DNA of 64,000 bases from JACCZX01 sp963791315 (GTDB lineage Bacteria > Pseudomonadota > Gammaproteobacteria > Burkholderiales > Burkholderiaceae_F). Both the position numbers and the translations under genes were made by a program. Location of the stretch: the NCBI GenBank assembly GCA_963791315.1, contig CAWBRQ010000015.1:23887-87886 (forward strand). Direction: 5' to 3'. The notes below the pieces were generated by a model. It was not told where the DNA came from. It did not search any database and was given only the letters and a program-made list of their open reading frames with translations. Shown here in pieces: positions 27,963 through 38,852 of this stretch (its first letter is position 1; each line of letters starts with the position of its first letter).

Positions 27963-28039
27963 TAAGTAGATCACTGATGACCGACCGCTTTCACACAATC
28001 TTCGTGCGAATCCAGCGCGCGCTGCCACTTAAGTAGATC
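27963..28039. repeat. Ten-base direct repeat in the rfbC/rfbA divergent spacer
   Basis: TAAGTAGATC occurs at 27963-27972 and again at 28030-28039, 67 bases start to start, in the 144-base region between the divergent rfbC and rfbA. The second copy ends 3 bases before the rfbA GTG. It could be an operator pair or a duplication scar; no known site is recognised. Confidence 0.4.
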
Positions 28040-28042
28040 CGC

Positions 28043-28947
28043 GTGGCAAGAAAAGGCATCGTTTTGGCGGGTGGGTCGGGCACGCGCCTTTATCCGGTGA
28101 CGCATGTTCTGTCCAAGCAATTGCTGCCGGTATACGACAAGCCGATGATTTACTACCCGTTATGCACGCTGATGCTGGCGGGCATTCGCGATATCTTGAT
28201 CATCTCGACACCGGCTGATACTCCGCGCTTTTCCGATTTGCTCGGTGACGGGTCGCGTTGGGGCTTGAATTCAGCTACGCGAGCCAGCCGTCGCCCGATG
28301 GGTTGGCGCAGGCGTTTGTCATCGGTAAGGAGTTTGTTGGAGGCAGTGCGAGCGCTCTCGTGCTTGGCGATAACATCTTCTACGGCCATGACTTGCCGAC
28401 CGCTTTGCAAAGAGCAAACGCACAAACGGCGGGTGCGACGGTCTTTGCGTATCACGTCAATGACCCCGAACGCTATGGGGTGATCGAGTTCGACGATGTG
28501 GGCCGAGCCAAGACGCTAGAGGAAAAACCGAAAAAAGCGCGTTCCAGCTATGCCGTCACGGGCCTGTACTTTTACGATCAGAGAGCACCTTCGATCGCGT
28601 CAGAACTGAAGCCATCTGCACGCGGTGAGCTCGAAATCACCGACCTGAATCGCCAATACTTGGAATGGGGTGAGCTAAGAGCCGAAGTAATGGGCCGGGG
28701 CATTGCCTGGCTGGATACTGGCACGCACGACTCACTGCTTGAAGCATCGACATTCATTGCGACGATCGAGAAGCGCCAGGGACTCAAGGTGTCGTGTCCG
28801 GAAGAGATCGCTTGGCGGATGGGCTATATCGATCGCGAGGCCCTGATCGCACTTGCGCATGCGATGGGGCAAAGCGAATATGCACGCTATTTAGTGCGCA
28901 TCGCCGACGAGCGCACCTTGGATGCCGGCGCTGGCGCTCGAGCCTGA
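28043..28947 (+). CDS. rfbA: Glucose-1-phosphate thymidylyltransferase (one frameshift)
   Basis: About 301 residues when rebuilt. LAGGSGTRLYPVT, KQLLPVYDKPMIYYP, then after a one-base loss near 28268 QPSPDGLAQAFVIG, LVLGDNIFYGHDL, FAYHVNDPERYGV and WLDTGTHDSL. GTG start at 28043. Makes dTDP-glucose, first step of dTDP-rhamnose synthesis. Followed by rfbD after 15 bases. The break removes only one base (GGCTTGAATTC, where GGCTTGGAATTC would restore the frame), so a sequence error is the likely cause. Confidence 0.9.
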
Positions 28948-28962
28948 CACGCTCAAGCTGTA

Positions 28963-29851
28963 ATGCGAATATTGTTGACTGGAAGCGATGGTCAGGTTGG
29001 GCGTTGCTTGACGGCAGCGTTGGCGCCCCTGGGAAGCGTAATTGCTACCAATCGGGCTACGTTAGATCTGTCGCAGCCGCAACATGTCCGAGCGCAAGCA
29101 ATGGCGCTGGCACCTGACGTGATCGTGAACGCGGCGGCCTATACCGATGTTGAACGCGCCGAGTCGGAGGAACAGTCCGCACTGACCATTAATGGCATCA
29201 GCGTCGGCGAGCTTGCGGACGCGGCACGCGAGCGGCAAGTTCCTCTAATTCACTACTCGACGGACTATGTGTTCGACGGCACCAAAGCGCTGCCGTATAT
29301 CGAGGAGGACCTGTGTGCGCCGATATCAGCATATGGACGCTCGAAGTTGGACGGCGAACTACGAATCCGCAACTCTGGCTGCGCGCATCTGATCTTGCGT
29401 ACGAGTTGGGTCTACGCAGCAGCCGGGCGCAATTTTCTCACTACGATGCTGCGCCTGGCGACCGAACGCGAGGAGCTGCGCGTGGTTGATGATCAGTTTG
29501 GTGCGCCGACGTTCGCCGGCTTTCTCGGCAACGGCTACGTCGCGGTTGCTCGGAGGGATTTTGTCGAGCGATGTGGCGCGGGAACGCGTAAACCACGGCG
29601 ATACAGTGCACGTGGTCAACGGTGGCGTCACCAGCTGGTTCGGCTTTGCCGCCGCGATCTTCGCCAACGCTTTGATTCAGCAACGCGTACGGACGCCCAG
29701 GCTGGTGCCGATTAAGACTAGCGAGTTTCCGACACGCGTCCGACGACCGGCGAACTCGCGCCTCAGTACGGAAAAGATGCGCACTGTGTGGGATTTGCAC
29801 GTGCCGGAGTGGCAGGAGTCGCTTACTGATTGCCTACGTCAGCTGCCATAA
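28963..29851 (+). CDS. rfbD: dTDP-4-dehydrorhamnose reductase (one frameshift)
   Basis: About 296 residues. GSDGQVGRCL is the Rossmann loop; YSTDYVFDGTKALPY and YGRSKLDGE provide the Thr/Tyr/Lys of this SDR enzyme, and VDDQFGAPTFA follows. Around 29560 the frame changes and the conserved C-terminus continues (VNGGVTSWFGFA, then PIKTSEFPTRVRRPANSRL) to 29851. Last step of dTDP-L-rhamnose synthesis. Convergent with manC, whose stop lies 12 bases downstream. Confidence 0.88.
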
Positions 29852-29862
29852 CTTGAGCGCCG

Positions 29863-31292
29863 TCAGGCCCGTCCGAAATCGTCCGAAAAGCGAACGATGT
29901 CGTCTTCTCCTAAATAGTCTCCGCACGCGACTTCAACGATCGTCAACGGCTGATCGGTCGCGTTCTCTATCCGGTGCTTGATATTGATCGGAACGTAAAT
30001 CGATTCGTTCGGGCCGAGATCGACTGATCGCTCGTCGACCGTGACACGCGCATTGCCTTGCACGATGACCCAGTGTTCAGAGCGCTTGTGATGTTTTTGC
30101 AACGAGAGTTTCTTCCCGGGATTCACTTCGATTCGCTTGACCTTGAACTGTGGTGCCTCGTGCAACACCGTGTACTTGCCCCACGGCCGGTGCACGGTCA
30201 GATGTTCCTTGGTCGTGACGTGGCCGTCCTTCTTCAACTTGGCGACAATATCCTTCACTTGCTGACTTGAGTCTTTATGCGCTACGAGTACGGCATCGGG
30301 CGTATCGATGACCACGAGGTCCTCTACACCGACCGCGGCGACCAGTCGATCTTCCGATCGCAGATAGGTGCGACGTGAGTTGACGAGGATCGTGTCGCCT
30401 TCCGTGCTGTTGCCGGCTTCGTCCGTCTGCGCGCGTCTCGGCGACGGCTTTCCAGCTGCCAATATCGCTCCAGCCGAAAGCGCATGGAATCACTGCGACG
30501 TTCGCGGCTTTCTCCATCACCGCATAATCGATCGAGATATCGGGCAGGTCGGCAAACGAGGCTGCATCGAACAGCACCTGGCCACTCGCTCCCGATAGCG
30601 CTGCACTGCGCGACACGCTGCGCGGCTTGCAGCACCTGCGGCGCGTGTTCTTGGAGTGCGGCCAGAATTGTGGCGGCGGTAAAGCAGAACATGCCGCTGT
30701 TCCATACGAAGTTGCCGGCCTTAAGGTATTCGGTGGCCTTGCCGATCGACGGCTTTTCGACAAAACGCTCGACTTCGTGCGCACTCGACTGCGCGATCCG
30801 GGCGCCGTATTCAATGTAGCCGTACCCAGTTTCTGGCCCCGACGGTTCGATGCCGAAAAGGACGAGTCGCCCCTCGCGCTGAGCCAGCGCAGCGGCATCG
30901 ACCACGGCATCATTGAAGCCGGCCTGGCGGTCGATCAAGTGATCGGCAGCGAGCACGACCAAGACCACATCCGACCCGAACTTCGCCTGCGCCCATAACG
31001 CCGCAAGCGCGACCGCGGGTGCCGTATTGCGCCCAACCGGCTCAAGTAACAGCGAGATCTGCTTGGCGCCGGTCACGTCCATCAGGTCCTCGGCGGTCTT
31101 GTATGAGTACGCCATGTTGGTGACCACGGCGGCGTGGGAAACACCAGGCAGTGCGCATGCGCGTTCCCAGGTCAATTGCAGCAGGCTTTTGCCACCGCCG
31201 ATTTTCATGAATGGCTTAGGCATCGCCTCCCGCGACACTGGCCAAAGCCTGGTGCCAGAACCGCCCGAGAGAATGATCGGAAGTAGTTGCAT
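29863..31292 (-). CDS. manC: Mannose-1-phosphate guanylyltransferase / phosphomannose isomerase (two frameshifts)
   Basis: About 476 residues when rebuilt from ATG 31292 (MQLLPIILSGGSGTRLWP). Nucleotidyltransferase domain: EPVGRNTAPAVALAA, LAADHLID and VEKP, then GNFVWNSGMF. Shifts near 30595 and 30455 lie in the DYAVMEKA/FGWSDIGSW and the beta-helix region. The C-terminal cupin (type II isomerase) is intact: RPWGKYTVL, KLSLQKHHKRSEHWVIVQG and PINIKHRIEN. Supplies GDP-mannose for the AlgD-like dehydrogenase and mannosyl transfer. Divergent from manB across 100 bases, so both may share a promoter region. Confidence 0.9.
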
Positions 31293-31392
31293 AAAATTAC
31301 CTGGACGTCCCGTGCTCCTTGCGTGCGACGTGGTCACGCCGCGAGTCACGCAAAGCTTATCAGTGCGTGGACCGCTAGAATTACCGCTATAA

Positions 31393-32803
31393 ATGCAAGC
31401 TCTTGAGCAGCCGCTACCGGATTCTTCGCTTTTCAAGGCATACGACATCCGCGGCATTGTCGATCGCACTTTGACGCGCTCAGCAGTGCAAGCGATTGGC
31501 TCAGCCCTGGGCTCGCTGGCGACTGGAAGCGCGGTGACGTTGATCGCCGTCGGTCGCGACGGCCGGCTCTCCGGGCCGATGTTGCGCGATGCTTTGATCG
31601 ATGGCATCGCTCGCACCGGCGTCAACGTCGTCGACATCGGTATGGTGCCGACACCGGTGCTGTACTTCGCCACTCATCACTTGAACACCGGGTCAGGTGT
31701 CTCGATCACCGGCAGCCATAACCCGCCCGAGTACAACGGGTTGAAGATGATGATGGCCGGTGCGACGTTGCACGGCGACGGAATACAGGCGCTGCGGCAG
31801 CGGCTGGAGCAAGGGCGCATCGTCACCGCGACTCGGCGCGGACAAAGCACCCAAGCAGATGTCGATACCGGCATACCTCGATGCGATCACTGCCGATGTC
31901 AAGCTGGCGCGGCCGATCAAGATCGCGATCGATTGCGGCAACGGTGTTGCCGGCGCGGTGGCTCCGCAGCTTTATCGTCGCTTAGGTTGCGACGTCATCG
32001 AGCTGTTTTGCGACGTCGACGGCACTTTTCCGAATCACCATCCCGATCCCGCGCATCCGGAGAATTTGCAGGATCTGATTCGCTGCCTGCGCGAGACGGA
32101 TGCCGAAATCGGTCTCGCGTTCGATGGCGACGGCGACCGTCTCGGTGTAGTGACCAAGGATGGCCAGATTATTTACCCGGATCGACAGATCATGTTGTTC
32201 GTGCAGGACGTGCTGGCGCACCATCCGGGCGGCGAGATCATCTTCGACGTCAAGTGCACGCGCCTACTCGCGCCGTGGATTCGCCAGCACGGCGGACGGC
32301 CGACAATGTGGAAAACGGGGCACTCGTTGATCAAGGCCAAGCTGAAGGAAACGAACGCGCCATTTGCTGGCGAGATGAGCGGTCATCTGTTTTTCAACGA
32401 CCGTTGGCCAGGCTTTGACGACGGCTTGTACGCGGGTGCGCGTCTGCTGGAGATCCTGAGCCGGCATGCTGATCCTTCGGCGGTGCTGAACGCCTTGCCG
32501 GCGGCGATCAACACACCGGAGCTGCAATTGACGACTGCCGAGGGTGAAAATTTCTCGCTGGTCGAGCGCTTGCGAACGGAGGGCAGATTCGCGGCCGCAA
32601 AGGAGATCATCACGATCGACGGCGTCCGGGTTGAGTACGCAGACGGTTTCGGCCTGGCTCGGCCGTCGAACACGACCCCGGTCGTTGTGATGCGCTTCGA
32701 AGGCGACGACATGGCTGCGCTCGAGCGCATCCAGCGCGATTTCGGAGCGCAGATACTGAAGATAAAACCGGACGCGCGCTTGCCGTTTCGCATGACGTCT
32801 TGA
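31393..32803 (+). CDS. manB: Phosphomannomutase/phosphoglucomutase (one frameshift)
   Basis: About 469 residues. AYDIRGIVD, VGRDGRLSG, the phosphoserine loop TGSHNPPEYNG, then after a shift near 31850 the metal loop FDGDGDRLG, DVKCTR, the GEMSGHLFF sugar-binding loop and GFGLARPSNTTP at the phosphate-binding end. Interconverts mannose-6-P/1-P (and glucose forms, as in AlgC), feeding both GDP-mannose and dTDP-glucose routes. Overlaps galE by the sequence TTGA (TTG start 32800). Confidence 0.92.
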
Positions 32804-33814
32804 AGACCGTGCTGGTTACCGGAGGTGCGGGTTACATCGGCACGCATACGATGGTGGAGCTGCTTGCCAGCGGCTACGACGTCGTGTGTCTGGATAACTT
32901 CAGCAACAGCGCGCCGGAAGCGATCAAGCGCGTCGAGAAAATTGCCGGCAAGCAGGTGACGACCGTCATCGGCGACGTGCGCGATCGCGAAGTGATGTCG
33001 CGTGTGTTCAAGCGGCCGGTCGATGGCGTCATTCATTTTGCCGCGCTAAAAGCGGTCGGAGAGTCGGTTTCACGGCCGGTCGACTACTACGGCAACAACG
33101 TGGCGGCACACTCGCGTTGCTCGACGCGATGCACGAGCGAAAGGTGCAGCGGCTTGTCTTTAGTTCATCGGCCACCGTCTACGGCGTGCCCGACAAGCTG
33201 CCAATAGCCGAAGACGCTGCTGTACGGCCGATCAACCCGTACGGACACACCAAGGCGATGGTCGAACAGATCCTGCGCGACTGGTGTATCGCCGGTGCCG
33301 AACACGCGGCGATCTCGCTGCGCTATTTCAATCCGGTCGGATCGCACGAAAGCGGCTTGATCGGCGAAGACCCGCACGACGTTCCGAACAATCTGTTTCC
33401 TTTCATCACGCAGGTGGCGATCGGCAAGCTCGAAAAGCTGACGATATGGGGTAACGACTGGCCGACGCCCGACGGCACCGGGGTGCGCGACTATCTGCAC
33501 GTGATGGATCTGGCGCGCGGTCACGTCGCCGCGCTCGAGTACGCATTCGCTCACGGCGGGTACTCGACCATCAATCTGGGCGCAGGCCGCGGCGTCAGCG
33601 TTCTGCAGATGATCGCGGCGTTCGAAAGCGCAACTGCATGCAAGATTCCGCTACGAGTTTGGACCGCGACGCGCCGGTGACATCGCAACGTGCTGGGCCG
33701 ATGCCTTCGCTAGCGCAGGGACTGCTTGGGTGGGAAGTCAAGCGAAGCATCGAGCAGGCGTGCGCCGATGGCTGGCGCTGGCAGCAGCAGAACCCGAACG
33801 GCTATCGCAGCTGA
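32800..33814 (+). CDS. galE: UDP-glucose 4-epimerase (frameshifts)
   Basis: About 338 residues. TGGAGYIGTHTMVELL, then HFAALKAVGES; a shift near 33105; SSSATVYGVP, NPYGHTKAMVE (catalytic Tyr and Lys) and RYFNPVGSHESGLIGED; further shifts near 33655 and 33710; the C-terminal RRAGDIATCWAD and WRWQQQNPNGY are present, and the stop is TGA 33812-33814. Makes UDP-galactose for the surface glycan. TTG start overlaps the manB stop. It ends the nucleotide-sugar block before the LPS core genes. Confidence 0.88.
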
Positions 33815-33841
33815 CGACGCCGAGGCTGCACAATCGGCCCT

Positions 33842-34816
33842 GTGCGGATCCTGATCGTCAAGACATCCTCGATGGGCGACGTCGTTCATGCGTTGCCGTT
33901 GGCGGTGGATATCGCGGACGCGTTGCCGGGCGCGCAGATCGACTGGTTGTGCGAAGAAGCGTTTGCGGCGATTCCAGCGATGAGCCGTCACGTCGCGCGT
34001 TGTGCATCGAGTCGCGTTACGACGCTGGCGCAAGCGCTCGTTCGATCCGGCCGTGTGGCGCGAAGTACGCATCGCGAAAAGCGCGTTACGTGAAGCCGAC
34101 TATGACCTGGTGCTCGACGTTCAGGGGCTGGCTCAAGAGCGCCTGGCTGGCGCGCTGGACCGGTGCACCCGTGACGGGCTTCGATTCGTCAACGGCGCGC
34201 GAAGGAATCGCGGCGCACTTTTACCAGCGCCGCTTCAAAGTGCCGCGCAGTCTGCACGCGATTGAGCGTTGCCGACGGCTCGGCGCAGCGGCGCTCGGAT
34301 ATGCGATCACCGGCGCGCCGCGCTTCGGCATCGCGCCAAGCGTTGAGTCGCCGTCGAGCGACAGCAAACCGAGTTGCCGTATTGCTGGTCAACGCCAGCC
34401 GCGCAACCAAGCTGTGGCACGACGAGCGCTGGATTGCGGTCGAGCGCTGGCTGGCGGACCAGGGCATCGCCAGCGTGCTGTTCTATGGGTCGGCGCAAGA
34501 GGGGCTACGGACCGAGTCGCTCGCGGCTCGTATGCAGCGCGCCGCAGTCAGTCCGCCGGCGACACTTGTTGCGATCGCGGCAACAGTTTCAACCGCATCG
34601 ATTGTTATCGGGCTCGATACCGGTTTGACTCATCTGGCAGCGGCGCTTGGACGGCCGACGGTCGGCATCTTTTGCGATTACGACCCGGCGCTCGTCGGGC
34701 TGACCGGCGATGCCGATGCTGGTAACTCGGTTATCAGCGTCGGCAGCGCAACTGCGGCCCCGTCGGCAAGTGCGGTGATCGACGCAGCGACGCATGTGAT
34801 GAGTCGGCCGCTATGA
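33842..34816 (+). CDS. waaC: LPS heptosyltransferase I (about three frameshifts)
   Basis: About 325 residues from GTG 33842 (MRILIVKTSSMGDVVHALP, the GT9 N-terminus). The sequence passes through frames near 34010, 34090-34150 and 34370: DYDLVLDVQGL, WLARWTGAPVTGFD, RVAVLLVNASRATKLW, then the donor-binding GLDTGLTHLAAALGRPTVGIF. It adds the first heptose to Kdo of lipid A in the inner core. Stop overlaps the start of waaA (ATGA at 34813). Confidence 0.85.
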
Positions 34817-36125
34817 CACTCGCGCGCGCGGCGTACACCGCAGTTGCGTTTCTTTGCCATGCCGTTCGCTGCGCTGTATCTGCTCTGGCGTTCGCGGCGG
34901 CAGCCTGAATACCGACTGCATTGGGCTGAGCGCTTCGGCTTCGCGCGCTACACGCACAAGGGCGACCTGCCTCTAATTTGGATTCACGCAGTGTCACTCG
35001 GCGAAACACGTGCGGCCGGACCGTTGATCGATGCGCTGGCCGACGCAGTATCCGCGCCACCAGTTTCTATTGACGCACATGACGCCAACGGGTCGTGCGG
35101 CCGGCGCAGACGTCGCCGCGCGGTTACCGGGCCGCGTGCTGCAAACCTATCTTCCATACGACCTGCCGTACGCGGTGCGGCGATTTCTGCGCGCGTTTCG
35201 GCCTGTGCTCGGCATCAGCATCGAGACCGAGGCGTGGCCGAATCTTGTTGCAATCGCGAGCGAACAACGCATCCCGATGGCACTCGTAAACGGGCGCTTG
35301 TCGGAGCGCTCCTATCGATTGTCGCGACGCTACGCGGCGTTGATGCGTGAAACCGCGGCGCGATTCTCGTTGGCACTGGCACAAACTCGCGCGGACGCGA
35401 ATCGACTTCAGCAGGTCGGTGCGACGGATGTCGAAGTGAGCGGCAACCTGAAGTTCGACTATGCGCCCGATCAGGGTCAAATCGCCCGCGGCATAGCGTG
35501 GCGGCGCTTGCTGGGCGAGCAGCCAGTCTGGCTTTTTGCCAGCACTCGGGATGGGGAAGAAGCAATGATCTTGGATGCAATGGACCAACGCGTCGATGCA
35601 ACGCTTGTGATCGTTCCGCGCCATCCGCAGCGTTTCGACGAGGTGGCGCAGATGATCGAAGCGCGACGGTTGCCTCTCGTGCGGCGCTCCAGATCAGGTT
35701 TCGAAGCGGATTACCCGTGCAAGGTTTTTCTTGGCGATTCGATGGGAGAAATGAACATCTACTACGCGGCCGCCGACGTCGCGTTCATCGGCGGCAGCCT
35801 GCTTCCTTTGGGTGGGCAGAATCTAATCGAGGCGTGCGCAGTCGGAACTCCGGTCGTGGTCGGGCCGCATACGTTTAACTTCGAGCAGGCAACTGAAGAC
35901 GCAATTGAGGTGGGGGCCGCGATCCGCGTAGCCGACGCAAAAGAGGCGGTAGCGACGATGGCGTCGATTACGAGCGACCGCGCCCAGCGCCAACGGATGC
36001 GTGAAGCCGCGCTGAAATTTGCCGGCGCACACCGCGGTGCGACGGCACGTACGCTCGCGAGGCTGGCGCCGTTTATCGAGGCGGCGTCGGCGGTGGAGTC
36101 GGCAACGGAGTGGCCGGATCGCTGA
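34813..36125 (+). CDS. waaA: 3-deoxy-D-manno-octulosonic acid transferase (two frameshifts)
   Basis: About 437 residues. ATG 34813 overlaps the waaC stop and encodes MTLARAAYTA; a shift near 34842 leads to FAMPFAALYLLWRSR. Then WIHAVSLGETRAAGPL with the catalytic Glu, a shift near 35035, THMTPTGRAAG, YLPYDLPYAVRRF, NGRLSERSYRL, FLGDSMGEMNIYYAAADVAFIGGSL and GGQNLIEACAVGTPVV. GT30 family; transfers Kdo from CMP-Kdo to lipid IVA. Its last 53 bases overlap the 3' end of the convergent tolC-like gene. Confidence 0.9.
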
Positions 36126-37704
36126 CGCGCGGTATCGATGTGGTTCCGCGTGGACGCGTTGCTGGCGCAGGCGGTGTGGTCGAAGCCGGCGGCGTTAGCG
36201 TCGGGGGACTCGGGCGCTGTGGTCGCAAGTTGACAGCGGGCAGTTCCGGTACGGTGATCGGCTCGGCCGGGTCAAGCAGCGCGTTGACCGCTGCCATGTC
36301 GTCATCACCTAACGTCCCTGCCGCGGCCTTCAATCGCAAGCCTGCCAGCAAAACATCGTAACGAGCTCGTTTTAGATCGCGCTGGGTTTGCACCAGCTGG
36401 GTCGTCGCGTTCAGCACATCAAGCTGAATCCGTACGCCGACTTCGTAGCCGAGTTGCGTCGACTCCAGTTGCGTGCGCGCCGACACTTCAGCCGATTCGA
36501 GCGCGCTGACCTGTGCAAGGCCGAAGTTGACGCCAGTGAAGGCATCGCGCGCGGCGTTGGCCGATGCGCGACGTGCCGATTCCAGATCAAAGCTCGAGCG
36601 CTCCTGCAGCGCAAGCGCTTCGCGCACCCGGCTTTGAATCAGGCCACCGGTGTAGATCGGCACGTTCAGGACAACGCCGACCGAGCCGCTATTGATGCGC
36701 GGATTGGTATCGGTGGCTTGCGTGCCGTTGAACTTGTTGATGTTGTAGCCGCTGACCAGATCGACGGTCGGCTTGTAGGCGTCGCGCTGCCGCTGAATCT
36801 CGCGCGTTGCGATCTCGTAACCGCTGGCCGCGATCTGCACAGAGTAGCTACCGATTTCTGCGGCACGCACCCAGGTGTTGATGTCCTGCGGCAGCGGAGG
36901 ATTCAGGTTCGGCCGCTCGCGCAGCGGCGCCAGGGTGTCGGGCTCGCGCGCAATGATCACCTGTAGCTCGCTACGGCGAACCAGCAGAGCGCCCAGCGCG
37001 ACCTGCTCCTGCGCTGCGATCTGGTCGAACCGTGCCTGTGCTTCGTTCGTGTCGATAATCGTCTTGGTTCCGACTTCAAATTCGCGGCGAGCCTGTTGCA
37101 GTTGCTCGCCGGTGGCCTGTTTCGAAGCCACGAGTGCGATCAACTGATCGCGCGCCGCGAGCACGTTGAAATACGCGTTAGCCACTCGCAGCGCGAGGTC
37201 TTGTTGCGATTGCGCCAGTTGCGCCTCGCTTTGCAAGACCGTCAGCTTGGCCTGATCAAGAGCGGTCCAGTTTTGCGCGTGATACACCGGCACGGTCAGG
37301 TCCAATCCACCGCCGTAGACGCTGTAATTGCTGCTGACGGTTGGAAATCCGGAAGTCGATGACCGGTACAGGTTGTAGTCGTACCGTGCGTTTGCGCCAA
37401 GGTTAGGCAACAACGCCGCCCGCGCCTGCGGTACTCGCTCCTGCGTCGCCACTTGCAGCGCCCGCGCGGACGCCAGCACGGCATCGCTGGCCAGTGCTTC
37501 GCGATAAAGCGTCAGCAGATCGTTGCGCACGCCGGCGTTTCCGATCTCGGCCGCAGTGCGTGAGTCGGTGGGTTGCTGTCTCTGCTGTGTCCAGCCGTTG
37601 CTGAGCGGCGCAAACTGAAGACAGACGATCGTGAGTGCCGCGATGATTTGTCGCAGCGCCCGGCTTGTTCTCGCCCTCGTTGTTTTTCTCATCCACGATT
37701 CCAT
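36073..37704 (-). CDS. tolC: TolC-family outer membrane efflux protein
   Basis: 543 residues, intact. An N-terminal signal peptide (IIAALTIVCLQFAPLSNGWT) is followed by the duplicated OEP layout: RVPQARAALLPNLGANARYDYNLY, AYFNVLAARDQL and EVGTKTIIDTNEAQARF in the first half; VSGYNINKFNG, YTGGLIQSRVREAL and YEVGVRIQLDVLNATTQLV in the second. A Pro/Thr-rich tail of about 60 residues is longer than usual. It forms the trimeric outer membrane channel of type I secretion and RND/MFS efflux. ATG 37704 overlaps the rhodanese stop (TAATG), so the minus-strand trio pcm-rhodanese-tolC is probably one operon. Confidence 0.92.
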   Translation of the reverse strand: MESWMRKTTRARTSRALRQIIAALTIVCLQFAPLSNGWTQQRQQPTDSRTAAEIGNAGVRNDLLTLYREALASDAVLASARALQVATQERVPQARAALLPNLGANARYDYNLYRSSTSGFPTVSSNYSVYGGGLDLTVPVYHAQNWTALDQAKLTVLQSEAQLAQSQQDLALRVANAYFNVLAARDQLIALVASKQATGEQLQQARREFEVGTKTIIDTNEAQARFDQIAAQEQVALGALLVRRSELQVIIAREPDTLAPLRERPNLNPPLPQDINTWVRAAEIGSYSVQIAASGYEIATREIQRQRDAYKPTVDLVSGYNINKFNGTQATDTNPRINSGSVGVVLNVPIYTGGLIQSRVREALALQERSSFDLESARRASANAARDAFTGVNFGLAQVSALESAEVSARTQLESTQLGYEVGVRIQLDVLNATTQLVQTQRDLKRARYDVLLAGLRLKAAAGTLGDDDMAAVNALLDPAEPITVPELPAVNLRPQRPSPPTLTPPASTTPPAPATRPRGTTSIPRVSDPATPLPTPPPTPPR

Positions 37705-38030
37705 TAGTAGATCGGCATGGCCGGGTCAATCTGACGCGCCCACGCGTTGACGCCGCCAGTCAGGTTGAAAACGCTCGTAAATCCCTGCCGCTCCAAAAAC
37801 ATTGCAACGTGCATGCTACGGCCGCCATGGTGACAGATGCACACCGTCTCGCGTGCCGCTTCCCATTCACCCAGGCGCTGCGGAACTGTCTGCATCGGAA
37901 CGAGCAGCGACCCCTCTATCCGGCACACGTCGTTCTCCCACGGTTCGCGCACATCGAGCAATAGGGGCTTTGCGCGCCCACCGTCGGCCAGCCACGCAGC
38001 CAACTCCGGCGCCGATAGCGCCTTCATCAA
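37704..38030 (-). CDS. Single-domain rhodanese-like sulfurtransferase
   Basis: 108 residues. DVREPWENDVC near the N-terminus and the active-site loop CHHGGRS (Cys near residue 67) define a single rhodanese domain; NLTGGVNAWA closes the fold. Persulfide carrier of unknown partner. In betaproteobacteria it commonly lies between pcm and tolC, as here. ATG 38030 overlaps the pcm TGA. Confidence 0.9.
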   Translation of the reverse strand: MMKALSAPELAAWLADGGRAKPLLLDVREPWENDVCRIEGSLLVPMQTVPQRLGEWEAARETVCICHHGGRSMHVAMFLERQGFTSVFNLTGGVNAWARQIDPAMPIY

Positions 38031-38707
38031 AACTTGAAGCCAGACGGACGCGGAGCATTTCGCAGCGGCTTCACATGGGTTTCAAAGAGATTCAACACGT
38101 CATCGCCGTCTTCGGTAACACGCGTGATGATTCGCGCGACCATCGCCGGATCTTCGCCAACGACGGCCGCCAATCGGCCCCCAACTTTCAACTGGTTGGT
38201 CAACGCGGGCGTAACGATCGGCAACGAACCGGTTACGACGATTACGTCATAAGACGCATCGTCCACCGCTTCACCACTTCCATCGGCAAGCTTGACTCGC
38301 ACGTTGTGCACGCCGGCACGTCGCAGATTCGATTCCCCGAACGCCTTTAGACGCGGATCGATCTCGATCGATACGACATCGTCCGACTTATGCGCCAGCA
38401 GAGCCGCCATGTAGCCTGAGCCGGTGCCGATCTCGAGCACCCGCTCGTGTGTCTTGATCGCAAGCTCCTGCAGGATGCGCGCCTCCATCTTGGGAGCCCA
38501 CATGAATTCGCCGCTGTCCCACTCATCGATACGGAGCGGGATCTCCATATCGGCGAACGCGAGTGCACGGTAGGGGGGCGGCACGAATTGCTCGCGCTTG
38601 ACGATGAACAGCAGGTCAAGCACCGATTGGTCGAGCACGTCCCAGGTTCGCACCTGTTGCTCGACCATGTTGAAGCGCGCCTTTTCGATGTCTAACCCGG
38701 CATGCAT
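38027..38707 (-). CDS. pcm: Protein-L-isoaspartate O-methyltransferase
   Basis: 226 residues from ATG 38707 (MHAGLDIEKARFNMVEQQV); the frame is open further upstream but without family-like sequence. Motif I VLEIGTGSGYMAALLA, then VVSIEIDPRL, YDVIVVTGSLP and LKVGGRLAAVVGE. The family signature is usually followed by an SGT-type loop; TGSLP here is the betaproteobacterial form. Repairs isoaspartyl residues in aged proteins. Divergent from thiD with 145 bases between starts. Confidence 0.88.
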   Translation of the reverse strand: MHAGLDIEKARFNMVEQQVRTWDVLDQSVLDLLFIVKREQFVPPPYRALAFADMEIPLRIDEWDSGEFMWAPKMEARILQELAIKTHERVLEIGTGSGYMAALLAHKSDDVVSIEIDPRLKAFGESNLRRAGVHNVRVKLADGSGEAVDDASYDVIVVTGSLPIVTPALTNQLKVGGRLAAVVGEDPAMVARIITRVTEDGDDVLNLFETHVKPLRNAPRPSGFKF

Positions 38708-38852
38708 GGTGGTGGTTCGTCCAGCGTTCTGGTGAAGCGCAGCGCGAAAGTTTATCAGCGGCTCAACACCGTGCCGTGCATTTCGGCCTGCACTATCTGC
38801 GGTCCATCGCACGAAAGTGCCGTATGGCAAGCTACGACCAATAAAGTCAGCG

